64,000 nt of DNA from Gemmatimonadota bacterium (lineage in GTDB: Bacteria > Gemmatimonadota > Gemmatimonadetes > Longimicrobiales > Gaopeijiaceae): the NCBI GenBank assembly GCA_022827345.1, contig JAJDTB010000073.1, positions 1 to 64,000 on the forward strand. The letters run 5' to 3'. Under the pieces are notes generated by a model that was not told where the DNA came from, ran no database searches, and saw only the letters and a list, made by a program, of their open reading frames with translations. Below, in pieces: positions 17,359-24,837 of the stretch; within the stretch, counting starts at the first letter, position 1; every line of letters begins with the position of its first letter. A program made the position numbers and the translations under genes.

Positions 17359-18567
17359 TTACAACGAGCGCAGAAAAGCGAGAACCTGGGCGCGTGCCTG
17401 CGAATTGAGCCGACGAAAGACCTCGCGCGACGCGGCCCCTTCGCCGCCGTGCAGCTCTATCGCGTCCTGGATTCGCTGGACGCGTCCGTCGTGCAGGAAC
17501 TCCGAGCGGTAGCCAAGGCCGACGAGACGGGCGGTCTTCCACTCCGAGGGCGTTGTTCCGGGCGTACAGGTGCTGGCCAACTCGGGTCCCATGTCGTGGA
17601 GGAGGAGGTCGGAGTAGAGGCGGAAGCGCCTGTTGGCGAACACCGGTGATTCGGCGGAGCCAACGGTGAAGGAAGGGGTGTGGCAGGCGTCGCATCCCAT
17701 GAAAGCGAAGATGCGTTCGCCTTCTTCGATGTCAGCCAGGGCTTCGGGGTCCTCCGGAAGCCGGCGCCGGGGTGGCCCGAGCAGATCGATGTAGTCCACC
17801 AGGAGGCGCAATTGCTCTTCGGTAGCCTCGGGATCGGGAGCGATGTCGGCTCCCGCGGGCAAATCGAGTCCCTGTCGGCGCTCCTCTGCCGGGTTTTCCG
17901 GGGTCGTAATCCCCATCTCGAGGCGCAGCGCTTCCTCGATGAAGCCGTGTAGCGTGGCGTGTTGGGCCTTGCGTCCGAACCGGCCGACCCTGCCGGCCGA
18001 GTCAAGGTTGGGACGGCCGGAGACTCCGTCGCCGTCATCGTCGTCCGGGTCGGCGCGCCGCAGGATCTCGTTCTCACCGATGCGTGCCACAAGCCCCAGC
18101 CCGTACACGGCGGGAGCACGGATCTCGGCAACCGCCGTCGCCCCCTCCGGGATCGTCTCGATCGTCAACCCGGCCGCGCGTCCGGACTGGGTTACCACCT
18201 GCTGCAGGAGATCGCCCCCGTGTTCGCTGAGCGTGCTGCATCCCTGGACCGGATCGAAGCGGCTGACCTTGACGACCGGTTCGGCCCCGTGTCCGCCACT
18301 GGTGGGCAGGTCATGGCAGGAGCCGCAGCGGTCCTGATTGAACAGGGGGCCGAGCCCTTCTTCGGGCGAGAAGGGCCGGTTGAACAAAGCCTGGCCCCGT
18401 GCGAACACATCCAGTTCCGCTTCGCTCAAGCCGGGCAACGGCAGTCCCGGTTCGGTTTCGGTGAACGGCGGCTGAGATTGGCAGGCCCAGGCAAACAGGA
18501 GCCAGTGCGGCGATGCAACCAGTCGCCAGCGGACAGGAGTACGCGTCGAGCGTCGCTCTTCGATCAA
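17359..18567 (-). CDS. Di-haem oxidoreductase-like lipoprotein, second DUF1111 copy
   Basis: 402 aa, starting at a TTG (18567) six bases after the stop of the upstream lipoprotein gene; no ATG or GTG gives a better signal. Lipobox FAWAC near residue 29. Haem motifs CGSCH (about 80) and CDACH (about 295). Other DUF1111 landmarks match the copy at 4033: FSPEEGLGPLFNQDRC, PAVYGLGLVARI, DDDGDGVSGR, GRFGRKAQ, and LVGLGYRSEFLHDGRVQRIQDAIELHGGE. The gene is convergent with the SusD paralogue, 30 bp away. Probably a surface or periplasmic electron-transfer or peroxidase-like protein, perhaps working on the same substrate route as the neighbouring SusCD; that link is only positional. Confidence 0.87.
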   Translation of the reverse strand: MIEERRSTRTPVRWRLVASPHWLLFAWACQSQPPFTETEPGLPLPGLSEAELDVFARGQALFNRPFSPEEGLGPLFNQDRCGSCHDLPTSGGHGAEPVVKVSRFDPVQGCSTLSEHGGDLLQQVVTQSGRAAGLTIETIPEGATAVAEIRAPAVYGLGLVARIGENEILRRADPDDDDGDGVSGRPNLDSAGRVGRFGRKAQHATLHGFIEEALRLEMGITTPENPAEERRQGLDLPAGADIAPDPEATEEQLRLLVDYIDLLGPPRRRLPEDPEALADIEEGERIFAFMGCDACHTPSFTVGSAESPVFANRRFRLYSDLLLHDMGPELASTCTPGTTPSEWKTARLVGLGYRSEFLHDGRVQRIQDAIELHGGEGAASREVFRRLNSQARAQVLAFLRSL

Positions 18568-18572
18568 CCGCC

Positions 18573-19061
18573 TTAGAACCGGGGCAGGTGGTACTGATAC
18601 TGGAACGTCATCTTCTCCTGCTCACCGTCGGAGTTCATGGTCACCAGGAGGCGGGAGTCGTTGTACCATTCCTCGTCGTCCAGGTGCACCTTCATGGCAA
18701 CGTTGGCCTCTTCGGGAGGGTTGGTAAAGGCCTCGGCATAGAATTGGAGCCGGAAGGTGAAGGGATACGATTCCATGAACGGGAGTGACACGGTGTTTGT
18801 GTCAGCTTCCACGAGCTGGATCCGGCGGGGGCACCCGGGGTCCCCAGGATTCTCACATTCCGGATCCTCGGTCTCGATGAACCACTGTGAAGTAACCAGC
18901 GTGAGGCGGCTCACATCGGGGCTGGCGAGTTCCACGTGGGCGACTTCGGGTTCCCTGTCCAGCGTCAGAGCTTCACATCCGGCGAGCAGCAGTGCGGCTC
19001 CGGTCAGGAGGCTCAGCCGCAGGATGGGGTAACAGACGGATTTGTTGGCCATTGTATTCAT
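18573..19061 (-). CDS. Small lipoprotein of unknown function, upstream of DUF1111 gene
   Basis: 162 aa. Signal MNTMANKSVCYPILRLSLLTGAALLLAGC ends in a canonical lipobox (LLAGC). The mature part is acidic and beta-rich with no repeats: AHVELASPDVSRLTLVTSQWFIE, a Cys pair in ECENPGDPGC, and FTFRLQFYAEAFTNPPEEANVAMKVHLDDEEWYNDSR. It looks like a single beta-sandwich domain. Its stop is 5 bp from the start of the DUF1111 gene, so the two are co-transcribed and probably co-functional. I do not recognise a family. Confidence 0.7.
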   Translation of the reverse strand: MNTMANKSVCYPILRLSLLTGAALLLAGCEALTLDREPEVAHVELASPDVSRLTLVTSQWFIETEDPECENPGDPGCPRRIQLVEADTNTVSLPFMESYPFTFRLQFYAEAFTNPPEEANVAMKVHLDDEEWYNDSRLLVTMNSDGEQEKMTFQYQYHLPRF

Positions 19062-19196
19062 GGTCCCTGCCTTGATGTCAGTCGGTCTTGTAAACGGCGC
19101 GTCAGCATGCCTCTAATCATACCCGACGCTTGTGCATGATGTTACCGGGAGCGGACCGGACGCAAGTAGCGGAAAACACCGCCTTTGACGATGCCC

Positions 19197-20654
19197 CTAC
19201 CGGAAGTTCCCGAAGTTCACCTCGGCCGTCATCATGCCCCCGCTCCAGTCCACAACCACCGATCCCGACAACTCGGGGGGGATCACGCCGGTCGGGTAGT
19301 CCACGAGCGACGACACGCGCGCGAAGGCCGTCGGCTGATAACAGACGTTCGTGCCGAAGCTGGTGATTCCGACCTGCATCCAGCGGCCGCGATAGGGGAC
19401 CATCAGCGGCCCGCCGGAGTCGCCGTTGCAGATCGATTCGCTGGAACCGAGCTTCCCCGCGCAGATCGTGCTGTCCAGGATGTTGTCGCCCAGGTGCGTC
19501 TTGCATTCGTCGTTGGAGATGATTTCCGCATCGAGCTTCTTGAGAACATCGGACGACGCTCCCCCGTCGGAGGTCAGGCCCCAGCCGATGGTGGTCGCGG
19601 TCGTGCCGGGTTTCGACAGGTCGAGGCGCTCGGGCGTCAGCAGCTCGATGCGGGGATACATGTGCTCGCCGCTCAGCTTGAGGAGGGCGACATCGCTGGA
19701 GATCGAGGCCTGGGAGGCATACGCCGGGTGGATGTAGACGCGCTCGACATCGATGACCATCCCATCCGTGAGCTTGTTGTGGGCCCCGGCGAGCACCTTG
19801 ATGCTCTCCGGATCCGTCCCGCCGTCGACGCAGTGGGCCGCCGTCATCACCCAGTCGCCGTCGACGAAGGTGCCGCCGCAGAACTGGCGTCGGCTCAAGG
19901 CCGTGACGATAGCGACCTGGAATGGGAACTCGCCTGGGGTCGCCTCCTCGCCGCCGATGATCGCGGCTGCGGTCAGCTCCGTCGGTTCGGCCATGTCCGG
20001 CACGCGGGCCTCTGCGGCGGCTTGCCCCGGCGCGGTGTTGGTCCAGCCAATGCCGAGCTCCTGCGTAACCGTGTAGGAGCGGTTCGCGTCCAGCCCCTCG
20101 AAGCTGTACTCGCCATTGTCGTTGGTGACGGCCGTGACCTCGGTGGAATCGCGCACGCCGTCGCCGTTCTCGTCGAGGAAGACGACCATGGCCGGGATTG
20201 TCTCCTCATTGTCGTCGCGCACGCCGTCGGCATCGGCATCGTGCCAGACCACTCCCGCGATCTCGTTCTCGCCGGTGCCGGGAGGGCTGTTGACCGTTAT
20301 GGGAGCGCCGTTCTGCGAGTGGGACGCCCCGCGCTCGTCGGTCACGGTGAGGCGGGGGGTGTAGGATCCGGCGTCGGCATAGGTGTGCGTTGTGGTCTGG
20401 CCGGCGGCGGAGTTGCCGTCGCCGAACGCCCACTCGTAGCTGACGATGGTGCCGTCGGGGTCGCTCGAGGCGCTGGCGTCGAAGCGGACCTCGAGGGGCG
20501 CGGAGCCCTCGGTCACATCGGCGCTGAAGGCGGCGGTGGGGCGGAGGTTGGGGGTGCCGGTGGGTTGCGTGGGCGTGGAATCACCGCCGCAGGCGAGCGC
20601 GACCAACGCAGCGACGGCGCCACTTGAAATAGAAGCGCGGCGATTTCCGTGCAT
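19197..20654 (-). CDS. Trypsin-like (S1) serine protease lipoprotein with PKD and SdrD-B-like domains
   Basis: 485 aa. Lipobox ALACGG (Cys22) after a short signal, preceded by a GGAGAA Shine-Dalgarno. A PKD domain (about 37-123) shows the VSYEWAFGDG core and HTYADAGSY. An SdrD B-like Ca-binding repeat (about 131-200) has GVVWHDADADGVRDDNEE and FLDENGDGVRD loops. The protease domain begins at IIGGEE (232) and carries the full triad: TAAHC (His274), SSDVALLKL (Asp321), GDSGGP (Ser413), with paired cysteines around each. Mature trypsins need a free IIGG end, so proteolytic activation after residue 231 is expected, which would release the catalytic domain from its lipid anchor unless held by a disulphide. 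Secreted or surface proteolysis is the likely role. Confidence 0.88.
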   Translation of the reverse strand: MHGNRRASISSGAVAALVALACGGDSTPTQPTGTPNLRPTAAFSADVTEGSAPLEVRFDASASSDPDGTIVSYEWAFGDGNSAAGQTTTHTYADAGSYTPRLTVTDERGASHSQNGAPITVNSPPGTGENEIAGVVWHDADADGVRDDNEETIPAMVVFLDENGDGVRDSTEVTAVTNDNGEYSFEGLDANRSYTVTQELGIGWTNTAPGQAAAEARVPDMAEPTELTAAAIIGGEEATPGEFPFQVAIVTALSRRQFCGGTFVDGDWVMTAAHCVDGGTDPESIKVLAGAHNKLTDGMVIDVERVYIHPAYASQASISSDVALLKLSGEHMYPRIELLTPERLDLSKPGTTATTIGWGLTSDGGASSDVLKKLDAEIISNDECKTHLGDNILDSTICAGKLGSSESICNGDSGGPLMVPYRGRWMQVGITSFGTNVCYQPTAFARVSSLVDYPTGVIPPELSGSVVVDWSGGMMTAEVNFGNFR

Positions 20655-20751
20655 TCCGTCTTCTCCAGATTGCGAACCGTTGGGGCTGAAGAGTCAAGAT
20701 ACAGCATTCCTGCCTGGTCTTCGTTACCCCTGCGTCCCGCCTTGGGTCCGC

Positions 20752-21825
20752 TCAGGCGGAGTTGGAGCCTCGCGTAGCTGTTGTCAGCACTTCCACTGCC
20801 CCCGCCAGCTTCGCCGTGTCCGACTTCAGGTCACCGATCTTCGTCCGAAGAGCCGTGGACTCCTGGGTAATGTGGAGCTGAAGTCCATTGATTCGCTCTC
20901 CGATCGCTTCATGGGCCTGGTGATTCTCGTTGCGCATTTCGGCAAGGAGGTCTCGTGTTTCGACGCGGGCAGTGGAGACCAGGTCACGCGCAGCCGTGAT
21001 CGAATCGCGGTTGCCGGCGATTTCCTGGGAGAGGTCGTGGCGGAGGGTGTCGATCGAATCGCGATTGCGGCCGATCTCCTGGGAGAGGTTGTGGCGGAGG
21101 GTGTCGATCGAGTCACGATTGCGGCCGATCTCCTGGGAGAGGTCGTGGCGGAGGGTGTCGATCGAGTCACGATTGCCGGCGATTTCCTGGGAGAGGTCCC
21201 GGCGGAGGGTGTCGATCGAATCGCGATTCCGGGCGATGGAATTCCGGTTGGCAGCAATATCCTCGGACAGTTCCCTTCGGGTTTCGTGGAGCTGTTCCGT
21301 AAGGTCCGTTCGGGTTACATGGAGCTGCTCCGTGATGTCCGTTCGGGTTACGTGGAGCTGTTCCGTGAGGTCCTTGCGGGTCTCGGCGATTTCCCGTGAC
21401 AGCTCCTTGCGGAATCTGGCAACCTCCTTCCGGTTCTCGTCCATAGCTTCGGCGAGTGCCTTTCGGTTCTCGTCCATGGCTTCGGCAAGTGCCTTTCCGT
21501 TCTCGCCCAGGGCCTCGGCGAACTCCTTCCTGTTCCCGTCGATGGCCTCGGCGAATTCCTTCCTGTTCCCGTCGACGGCCTCGGCGAATTCCTTCCTGTT
21601 CCCGTCGATGGCCTCGGCGAACTCCTTCCTGTTCCCGTCGATGGCCTCGGCGAACTCCTTCCTGTTCCCGTCGACGGCCTCGGCGAATTCCTTCCGGCTC
21701 TCGCCGACGGCTTCGGCAAGTATGCCCACGATCCGGGGGCGTACGAACCACGTCCATCCGGCACCTGAGATGGCGGTGAAACCCGCGAGAACCTGTATCG
21801 AGGTCGGGATCGATTCCAGAATCAC
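20752..21825 (-). CDS. Membrane-anchored long coiled-coil protein of hendecad repeats
   Basis: 357 aa from GTG 21825 with a good AGGAG 7 bp upstream. One membrane helix (about 10-29) is followed by a rod: nine 11-residue units of FAEAxDGNRKE type (36-134), six more divergent hendecads (VARFRKELSRE through LHVTRTDLTEQ to IAANRNSIARN, 135-200), then four 18-residue units of RDSIDTLRHDLSQEIGRN type (201-272, each 11+7), and a tail with further heptads to the C-terminus. Hendecads form slightly right-handed coiled coils. Similar membrane-anchored rods occur in bacterial apolipoprotein-like or DUF1640-like proteins, but no family is certain. It is probably a periplasmic or cytoplasmic spacer or tether. 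It is monocistronic. Confidence 0.75.
   Translation of the reverse strand: MILESIPTSIQVLAGFTAISGAGWTWFVRPRIVGILAEAVGESRKEFAEAVDGNRKEFAEAIDGNRKEFAEAIDGNRKEFAEAVDGNRKEFAEAIDGNRKEFAEALGENGKALAEAMDENRKALAEAMDENRKEVARFRKELSREIAETRKDLTEQLHVTRTDITEQLHVTRTDLTEQLHETRRELSEDIAANRNSIARNRDSIDTLRRDLSQEIAGNRDSIDTLRHDLSQEIGRNRDSIDTLRHNLSQEIGRNRDSIDTLRHDLSQEIAGNRDSITAARDLVSTARVETRDLLAEMRNENHQAHEAIGERINGLQLHITQESTALRTKIGDLKSDTAKLAGAVEVLTTATRGSNSA
21010..21225 (-). repeat. Four 54-bp tandem repeats in the coiled-coil gene
   Basis: Four consecutive 54-bp units encode the 18-residue RDSIDTL... motif. The units are nearly identical at the DNA level, so they probably expand and contract by recombination or slippage. 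Confidence 0.85.
21424..21720 (-). repeat. Nine 33-bp tandem repeats in the coiled-coil gene
   Basis: Nine consecutive 33-bp units encode 11-residue hendecads. The central five are almost identical (differences mainly at GTCGACG/GTCGATG, giving Val or Ile), indicating recent amplification. Confidence 0.85.
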
Positions 21826-22151
21826 GTGCCCACTCCTATTCCCTTCTGGACAGGATGTCCAGGGCTCCGACTATATCGTACCGTCACGCCGTGCCAAACG
21901 CGAGTGGGCGGGTCCACCGACGCCGAGGCGGTTCGAGCGTAGACGAAAGATTAGGATCATGCGGGGCATTTCCATGGCTGGATGGGTCATCTTGCGCGCA
22001 GGCAGTGGCAAGGACAGCGTGCCAGATGAACCGAAATGTACGGAGAACTTTACATTTCGTAATGTGCGCATTACAGTGCGATTCGCGAGCGCGCTACGGG
22101 CGCGTTCCAGGCAGCGCGGTTCCCCAATCCAGACCGAAAGACGGCTACACC
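21826..22151. other. Divergent intergenic region with dyad element
   Basis: 326 bp between the divergent coiled-coil and cyclophilin genes. It holds the Shine-Dalgarno of the minus gene, an AT-rich patch near 21945-21965, and the tandem dyad element at 22036-22076. The plus frame is open through here, but codon quality is poor and the cyclophilin signal peptide only starts at 22152. Confidence 0.5.
22036..22076. promoter_or_regulatory. Tandem dyad element, copy 2
   Basis: First dyad 22036-22055 (ATGT, 12 bp, ACAT). The second, 22057-22076, contains a perfect inner GTAATG-TGCG-CATTAC. Start-to-start distance is 21 bp. It lies 75 bp upstream of the cyclophilin ATG at 22152, a normal operator position. 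Confidence 0.6.
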
Positions 22152-22856
22152 ATGACAAGAACGACACGGGTCCCGTTCGGCGCGATGCTCATCCCCGGCG
22201 CGCTCATCCTCCTGGCAAGCTGCGGTGGAGACAGCGGACAGACCACCGACGACGCCGACTTGCCCGCCAACCGGGCGCTGTACTTCCCGGAACAGCTCGT
22301 GGAGACCGCCCCGGAGTCGTTCCAGGCGCGCTTTGAGACGACCAGGGGCGATTTCGTCGTCGCGGTGACGCGATCGCAGGCTCCCAACGGCGCCGACCGC
22401 CTCTACAACCTGGTCAGGAACGGATTCTACGACGGGGTCCGCTTCTATCGGGTCATGGAGGGCTTCATGGCGCAGTTCGGCATGCACGGCGAGCCGCAGG
22501 TTCAGGTGAGGTGGACGAATGCGCCCATCCGGGACGATCCGGTCATGGCGTCCAATACCCGGGGCGCGGTCACCTTTGCGATGGCCGGCCGCAACAGTCG
22601 CACGACCCAGCTCTTCATCAACCTCGTGGACAACACCCTTCTGGACATGGACGGGTTCGCGCCGGTCGGCACGGTGATCGAGGGGATGGATGTGGTCGAC
22701 CAACTCCATTCCGGATACGGCGAGATCGCGGACCGGGGAGGCGACGGCCCCATCTCGCAGAACATCGCGGCCAGGGGCAACGCCTACCTCGAGGAGAGCT
22801 TCCCCGAGATGGACTACATCGTCACGGCGACGCTGGTGGATCCGACTGGAGGATAG
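22152..22856 (+). CDS. Cyclophilin-type peptidyl-prolyl isomerase, lipoprotein
   Basis: 234 aa from ATG 22152; upstream in-frame codons are ignored because this start gives a lipoprotein signal with lipobox LLASC. The cyclophilin domain (about 60-230) shows FETTRGDFVVAV, FYDGVRFYRVMEGFMAQFG, RGAVTFAMAGRNSRTTQLFINLVDN and GFAPVGTVIEGMDVVDQL. The catalytic arginine region (YRVMEGFMAQFG) and QLFIN motif are intact. Unlike cytoplasmic PpiB, it is exported and lipid-anchored, so it helps envelope protein folding, alongside the parvulin at 2648. The tandem dyad element upstream suggests regulated expression. Confidence 0.88.
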   Translation: MTRTTRVPFGAMLIPGALILLASCGGDSGQTTDDADLPANRALYFPEQLVETAPESFQARFETTRGDFVVAVTRSQAPNGADRLYNLVRNGFYDGVRFYRVMEGFMAQFGMHGEPQVQVRWTNAPIRDDPVMASNTRGAVTFAMAGRNSRTTQLFINLVDNTLLDMDGFAPVGTVIEGMDVVDQLHSGYGEIADRGGDGPISQNIAARGNAYLEESFPEMDYIVTATLVDPTGG

Positions 22857-22873
22857 CGGGCCGCCCCCACCCC

Positions 22874-23560
22874 TCAGTACGGCACCCCGGTCGCCCTGCA
22901 CAGCCATCGCTGGAAGGGCGCCGCCGTCCGGCACAGCTCGGCGAACCGGTCCAGAAAGCCGTCCGATATCACGTCCTCCTCGGCCAGCTGCACGACCGCG
23001 ATGAAATCCTTCCGCCGCAGGTCCTCGATCAGAGGATGATCCACGCTGAAGCCCTTCGGCGCCCGGATCAGCGAATCGCCAGAAAGCTCGAAGGTCTTGC
23101 GAAAACGTGCACCGCGCGACGCCCGCTTCCAGGCATCGGGATCTTCGTCGATCGACTCCCGGATCTGCCGCAGCGCCGGCCCGCCGGGGCGCCACGAGCC
23201 GCAACCCATGAAGCACTGCCCTGGCTGGATGTGCAGGTAGAAGCCGGGCGCATGGGCGTCGCGGCCCGCCTCGTGCCTGAACTGGATGCCGGTGGCGGTC
23301 TTGTACGGAGTCTTGTCCTTCGAGAAGCGGGTGTCGCGGTAGATCCTGAAGAGCGAGCCGCCGTTGGCCCTGGGGTCGGCGCGGAAGTGCCGGCTAATTC
23401 CCTTGAGGGGCGTGGAAAAGTCGCTGATGAAGCGGAGCGCGGGTTCTTTGACATCCGCTTCATACCTCGGCTTGTTGGCAAGAAACCACTCGCGGTTGTT
23501 GTTGGCGGCCAGTTCGCTGAGGAAGCTGAAGGTGCGAGGCGTGAAAAGGGGTCCGGGCAT
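22874..23560 (-). CDS. DUF2461 family protein (TIGR02453)
   Basis: 228 aa, full family length. Landmarks in order: FTPRTFSFLSELAANNNREWFLANKPRYE at the N-terminus, LFRIYRDTRFSKDKTPYKTATGIQFRH, GFYLHIQPGQCFMGCGSWRP, and KGFSVDHPLIEDLRRKDF near the end. The DTRFSKDKTPYKT block is diagnostic. The family is cytosolic, common across bacteria, and of unknown biochemical function. The gene is convergent with the cyclophilin (17 bp apart) and divergent from the SRPBCC gene. Confidence 0.9.
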   Translation of the reverse strand: MPGPLFTPRTFSFLSELAANNNREWFLANKPRYEADVKEPALRFISDFSTPLKGISRHFRADPRANGGSLFRIYRDTRFSKDKTPYKTATGIQFRHEAGRDAHAPGFYLHIQPGQCFMGCGSWRPGGPALRQIRESIDEDPDAWKRASRGARFRKTFELSGDSLIRAPKGFSVDHPLIEDLRRKDFIAVVQLAEEDVISDGFLDRFAELCRTAAPFQRWLCRATGVPY

Positions 23561-23679
23561 GTGAAGGTGGCTTGGCGGCTGGGTCGGCGGGTATGATGAG
23601 CGGGCCGATATCTACCGAGCCGGCCCGACCAGCGCAAGCAGCGCCAGCCACCACCGACCAGGAAAGACACCCGCGCTCC

Positions 23680-24126
23680 ATGACACGCACCGAACTCAGC
23701 CGGACCATCGACGCTCCGCTCGGCGTGGTTTTCTCGACGATTGCCGACATCTCCAACTTTTCCCGGGCGGTGCCGCACATCGAGAAGGTGGAGTTCCTGT
23801 CGGAGGTGAGGACGGGGGTGGGGGCCCGATTCCGGGAAACGCGGATCATGGGGGGCAGGAAGGCGAGCACGGTGTTGGAGGTGACCGAATACGTGCCGGA
23901 CGAGCACGTGCGCATGGTGTCGGATCAGGGCGGCACGATCTGGGATACGACGTTCACGGTCGTGCCGGACGCGAATGGCCGGGGGACGCGGCTGGACCTG
24001 GTGATGGAAGCGCGGCCTCACAAGCTCCTCGCGAGATTCGTCACGCCGCTGATGAAGGGGGTGATTGCGAAGGCGATCGCCGCGGACCTCGATGCCGTGA
24101 AGGCCTACGCCGAGGCCGCGGGGTAG
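23680..24126 (+). CDS. SRPBCC/polyketide-cyclase-like ligand-binding protein
   Basis: 148 aa from ATG 23680. It shows the START-like pattern: ELSRTIDAPLGVVFSTIADISNFSRAVPHIEKVEFL, a central RFRETRIMGGRK strand pair, and a C-terminal long helix (MKGVIAKAIAADLDAVKAYAEA). This fold forms a hydrophobic pocket, but the ligand is not predictable. It is followed 12 bp later by udgB and probably co-transcribed. The frame is open upstream to 23572, but that part overlaps the DUF2461 promoter and lacks family similarity. Confidence 0.8.
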   Translation: MTRTELSRTIDAPLGVVFSTIADISNFSRAVPHIEKVEFLSEVRTGVGARFRETRIMGGRKASTVLEVTEYVPDEHVRMVSDQGGTIWDTTFTVVPDANGRGTRLDLVMEARPHKLLARFVTPLMKGVIAKAIAADLDAVKAYAEAAG

Positions 24127-24138
24127 GGGACGCGCAGC

Positions 24139-24837
24139 GTGGACCGGAAGGCGGGGTTGCGTGCGATGCGCGAGGAGGTTGTCGCGTGCCGCCGGTGCCC
24201 GCGCCTGGTCGCCTGGCGAGAGAAGACCGCCGCCGAGAAGCGGGCCGCCTTTCGGGACGATGACTACTGGGGCAGGCCGGTACCGGGGTTCGGAGATCCG
24301 GCGGCGTCGGTGCTGGTGGTCGGTCTTGCGCCCGCCGCCCATGGGGCCAATCGGACCGGGCGGATGTTCACCGGAGACCGTTCGGGCGACTGGTTGTACC
24401 GGGCGATGCACAAGGCCGGATTCGCGAATCAGGCGCTCAGCCGGGACCGGGGTGACGGGCTGGCGCTGACGGGCGCGTACGTGACCGCCGGAGTCCGGTG
24501 CGCGCCCCCCCGCAATCGGCCGACGACAGGCGAACGGGATCGATGCGCCCCTTTTCTTCGCCGCGAAATCGACCTGCTCTGGCCTGGCCTGCGCACGATC
24601 GTTGCGCTCGGTGGCTTTGCCTTCAGCGTGGTGCTCGGCATGCTCGCCGACCGGGGCGTGGTCATTCCTCGTCCGCGTCCGAAGTTCGGTCACGGGGTCG
24701 AGGTCGATCTGGGGAGCGTCGCGGTGCTCGCCTCGTATCATCCCAGCCAGCAGAACACGTTTACCGGCCGGCTCAACGAACCTATGTTCGACGCGATCTG
24801 GCAGCGCGCGGCCGAGCGGAAAGAGGAGGCACCGTGA
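24139..24837 (+). CDS. udgB: Uracil-DNA glycosylase family 5 (UdgB)
   Basis: 232 aa from GTG 24139. The four iron-sulfur ligands are visible: Cys17 and Cys20 (CRRC), Cys121 (VRCAPP) and Cys136 (DRCAPF). Motif A is VGLAPAAHGANRTGRMFTGD (about 61-80), where family 5 enzymes have GLAPA in place of a catalytic acid. Motif B is ASYHPSQQNTFTG near 198-210. It excises uracil and other deaminated bases from DNA. The N-terminal YWGRPVPGFGDP is typical of UdgB. The stop overlaps the next start by GTGA, yet the downstream dipeptidase is functionally unrelated. Confidence 0.92.
   Translation: MDRKAGLRAMREEVVACRRCPRLVAWREKTAAEKRAAFRDDDYWGRPVPGFGDPAASVLVVGLAPAAHGANRTGRMFTGDRSGDWLYRAMHKAGFANQALSRDRGDGLALTGAYVTAGVRCAPPRNRPTTGERDRCAPFLRREIDLLWPGLRTIVALGGFAFSVVLGMLADRGVVIPRPRPKFGHGVEVDLGSVAVLASYHPSQQNTFTGRLNEPMFDAIWQRAAERKEEAP

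Noticed and set aside
17300-17400. Frameshift restoring a full C-terminus to the second SusD paralogue
   Set aside because: Other frames after GRPSK do not resemble the terminal NPNI...C region of paralogue 1, so I treat the end as diverged rather than frameshifted.
20752-21825. Long plus-strand frames over the coiled-coil gene (e.g. Arg/Ser-rich repeats)
   Set aside because: They are shadows of the tandem DNA repeats; only the minus frame gives a coherent amphipathic coiled coil with a membrane helix and ribosome site.
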